This document shows, piece by piece, positions 62,206 through 64,000 of a stretch of DNA of 64,000 nt. The translations under genes were made by a program, and so were the position numbers. Numbering within the stretch: position 1 is the first letter of the stretch; the number at the start of each line of letters is the position of its first letter. The DNA lies in assembly GCA_016788785.1 (NCBI GenBank), contig JAEUSM010000012.1, forward strand, positions 62,001-126,000, read 5' to 3'. Below the pieces are notes generated by a model. It saw only the letters and a list, made by a program, of their open reading frames with translations, did no database searches and was not told the origin of the DNA. Source of the DNA: Candidatus Kapaibacterium sp. Lineage in GTDB: Bacteria; Bacteroidota; Ignavibacteria; Kapaibacteriales; JAEUSM01.

Positions 62206-63050
62206 TATATACAGAGATTGAAAACCTTACCGCTCCAATTGGAGTATTTGATTCTGGAGTTGGAGGTTTAACAGTACTAAATCGATTATTAAAAGTTCTT
62301 CCAGAGCAATCCTATATCTATTTAGGAGATACTGCAAGAGTGCCTTATGGGAACAAATCAAAAGAAACTGTTCAACAATATGCCCTGCAATGTTCGCAAT
62401 TTTTGGTTGAACAAGGTGCAAAACTTATTGTTGTTGCTTGTAATACTGCCTCAGCAGTAGCTTTGGATTACATAAGAAATTTGATTCCAATACCTATAAT
62501 TGGCGTTATAGATGGTGCTGCTGAAGTTGCTGCTAATGTCACCAAGAATCTTTCCATTGGAGTGATCGGTACTAAGGCAACAATTCGTTCTGAAGCTTAC
62601 AAAAAAGCAATAGTTGAACATTCAACAAAAGAAGTTTCTATCACTTCCGTAGCTTGTCCATTGTTAGTTCCAATCGTTGAAGAAAATTGGCAATATCATC
62701 CTTCAACAGAATTGATAATTGCTGAATATGCAAAAATATTACATCAAAATTCTATTGATACGTTAGTGTTGGGTTGTACACACTATCCTATGTTGAAACA
62801 ACAATTTATGAAGGAGTTTCCTGGTGTAACCTTAGTAGATTGTGGTCAATCAACTGCCGAAATAGTTAGAAAAATTGTGCCGATTCCAACAAGGAGTAAT
62901 CAAGAAACAAAAGATTCTACGACAAGAGTAGAATTTTACATTACTGATAACGACTCAAACTTCCCAAAAATTGCTCAAACTTTTTTAGGGTTTGAGCCAG
63001 AAAAAATCCAAACAATTGATATTGATTCGGTTAATAAAACAACGAATTAA
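62202..63050 (+). CDS. murI: Glutamate racemase
   Basis: This 282-residue enzyme makes D-glutamate for peptidoglycan. Motifs: PIGVFDSGVGGLTVLNRL (Asp-Ser), YLGDTARVPYGNKS, the first catalytic Cys in VVACNTASAVALD, and the second in VLGCTHYPMLKQ. The only reasonable in-frame start is TTG 62202: no ATG or GTG precedes the conserved start, and the nearest ATG (62173) is in another frame. Start choice is therefore an inference from homology. It is followed 29 nt later by the HD-GYP gene. Confidence 0.93.
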   Translation: MIYTEIENLTAPIGVFDSGVGGLTVLNRLLKVLPEQSYIYLGDTARVPYGNKSKETVQQYALQCSQFLVEQGAKLIVVACNTASAVALDYIRNLIPIPIIGVIDGAAEVAANVTKNLSIGVIGTKATIRSEAYKKAIVEHSTKEVSITSVACPLLVPIVEENWQYHPSTELIIAEYAKILHQNSIDTLVLGCTHYPMLKQQFMKEFPGVTLVDCGQSTAEIVRKIVPIPTRSNQETKDSTTRVEFYITDNDSNFPKIAQTFLGFEPEKIQTIDIDSVNKTTN

Positions 63051-63079
63051 TACCTAAAAACCGTAAAAAAATAGAATAT

Positions 63080-63970
63080 ATGAGTTCAGCAGTTTCCATT
63101 GAATTACTTCAAAAACAATTAGAAGATGCTTCAACAGAACTTGCACAAAGTTTTTTGAGTACCATTGATATAATGGAATCACTCATTTCAACAAATGAAC
63201 GATTCTATGATGGTAGCCATTGCAGATTCGTTTCTGCCAAATCCGCACTCATTGCACAGCAAATGGGAATGGAAGGTTATGAAATTTTTGAAATTCAAAC
63301 TGCAGCCTTGTTGCATGATATTGGAAAAATAGGTTTTCCAGATTATATTTCGTCAAAATATTATTCTGAGTTTACCAATGAAGAACAAAAGATTTATTAT
63401 AAACATCCAGAATTAGGCAAACAATTATTGAGTGTCAATTCTAATTTTGACTCAATTGGGAATATCATTCTACAGCATCATGAAAAACTTGATGGAAATG
63501 GATTTCCCAATCATTTGTCTGGAAGTGAAATTCATATTGGTGCACAAATCATTTCTGTTGTTGATTTCTATCATAATGCAGTATTTAGACGTAAACGCGA
63601 TAGAACCCAAATTTCCGATTCTTCCCTTTCCGCTATCAATGGGACTGCATTGGTAACTCAATCCCAAAAACGTTCAACACAAGCAGTACAATACCTTCTT
63701 TCAAAAAGAAAAACAGTATACAATGCTGAAGTAGTTGATTTGTTTGTTCGTATGGTAGAGTATGAACGTGAAAATTTGAGCGAACAAACAATTTTACGAT
63801 GTTCTGTCCATCAGTTGACAGAAGATATGATTATAGCACAAGACTATTATACAACCTATGGTTTGTTAATAGTTGCCAAAGGTGAGCATGTAAAACCCCA
63901 TATTCGAAATGCTCTCATTAAATTTGCAAATAATGGAGAAGTTCCTCCAAAAATTTTAGTAATGCGATAA
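63080..63970 (+). CDS. HD-GYP-type phosphodiesterase domain protein
   Basis: This 296-residue protein has an HD-GYP-like domain (about 20-180): LLHDIGKIGFPDYI (HD metal site), HPELGKQLLSV, and ILQHHEKLDGNGFPNHLSG followed by IGAQIISVVDFYHNAVF. The GYP signature is GFP here. Family members hydrolyse cyclic di-GMP or related dinucleotides. No receiver domain precedes it, unlike RpfG. The C-terminal part (CSVHQLTEDMIIAQDYYTTYGLLIVAKGEHV) resembles the tail domain seen in many such proteins. Partner unknown. Confidence 0.85.
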   Translation: MSSAVSIELLQKQLEDASTELAQSFLSTIDIMESLISTNERFYDGSHCRFVSAKSALIAQQMGMEGYEIFEIQTAALLHDIGKIGFPDYISSKYYSEFTNEEQKIYYKHPELGKQLLSVNSNFDSIGNIILQHHEKLDGNGFPNHLSGSEIHIGAQIISVVDFYHNAVFRRKRDRTQISDSSLSAINGTALVTQSQKRSTQAVQYLLSKRKTVYNAEVVDLFVRMVEYERENLSEQTILRCSVHQLTEDMIIAQDYYTTYGLLIVAKGEHVKPHIRNALIKFANNGEVPPKILVMR

Positions 63971-63971
63971 T

Positions 63972-64000
63972 ATGATACAGTTTATAATTAGAAAAATCTT
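63972..64000 (+). CDS. Possible start of the next gene (truncated by the window)
   Basis: ATG 63972 opens a frame (MIQFIIRKI...) 1 nt after the HD-GYP stop codon, continuing off the window. Too short to identify; the close spacing suggests a co-transcribed gene. Confidence 0.3.

Noticed and set aside
1-64000. tRNA, rRNA, CRISPR, insertion sequences, prophage or defence islands
   Set aside because: I saw no cloverleaf-like genes, regularly spaced repeats, transposase or integrase motifs; the window reads as ordinary chromosome. A tRNAscan/ISfinder/DefenseFinder run would be needed to exclude small ones.

Overview
The window is AT-rich chromosomal DNA, about 95% coding, from a Gram-negative bacterium of the Bacteroidota/Chlorobiota/Ignavibacteriota-Kapabacteria assemblage. 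Evidence: two secreted proteins end in type IX secretion (T9SS) type A sorting domains. Kdo/LPS (KdsB), TonB-dependent receptor, RND efflux and OmpA/SPOR genes show an outer membrane. Bacteroidota-type promoter boxes (TAnnTTTG, sometimes with TTTG 19-20 nt upstream) recur ahead of genes, and Shine-Dalgarno sites are mostly weak. Flagellar hook-filament genes together with T9SS cargo argue for the Ignavibacteria/Kapabacteria side rather than classical gut or marine Bacteroidetes; this placement is an inference.

Layout. 1-6.5 kb: a truncated SLBB polysaccharide-export gene, inositol monophosphatase, exonuclease III, a 2-oxoacid dehydrogenase E2, an SDR epimerase, and rplI-rpsF. 6.7-9.6 kb: a flgN-flgK-flgL operon behind a sigma-28-like promoter. 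9.7-12.7 kb: a T9SS-exported Asp-box protein. 12.8-19.5 kb: dnaK, a second epimerase, a penicillin-acylase-family hydrolase with Cys at the nucleophile position, and a WYL regulator. 19.6-27.3 kb (minus strand): an aminotransferase, RdgB, a CMD-like protein, then Wzz-like, PBP2 and aconitase. 27.3-35.1 kb: an MscS channel, a class II glutamine amidotransferase and nuoLMN. 35.3-40.7 kb: a TonB receptor, a YfiR-like protein and methylmalonyl-CoA mutase. 40.7-51.2 kb (minus strand): one apparent operon of RND adaptor, RND pump, a leucine-rich-repeat protein with a BRCT-like insert, a REC-PAS-histidine kinase and a REC-histidine kinase. 51.3-53.5 kb: an orphan solute-binding lipoprotein, gatC and kdsB. 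53.6-60.6 kb: a second T9SS cargo, a DUF4397 lipoprotein, a ClpB that lacks its first half, and a VWA-OmpA-SPOR lipoprotein. 60.6-64 kb: a CPA2 antiporter, murI and an HD-GYP protein.

Most genes are housekeeping or envelope functions. I see no rRNA, tRNA, CRISPR array, insertion sequence or prophage. No intergenic stretch exceeds 300 bases. The most unusual items are: the LRR/BRCT-like protein translationally coupled to an efflux pump and two kinases that lack a DNA-binding output; the NBD2-only ClpB paired with an envelope lipoprotein; the Ser-to-Cys penicillin acylase; and promoters placed so close to start codons that leaderless transcripts are implied.
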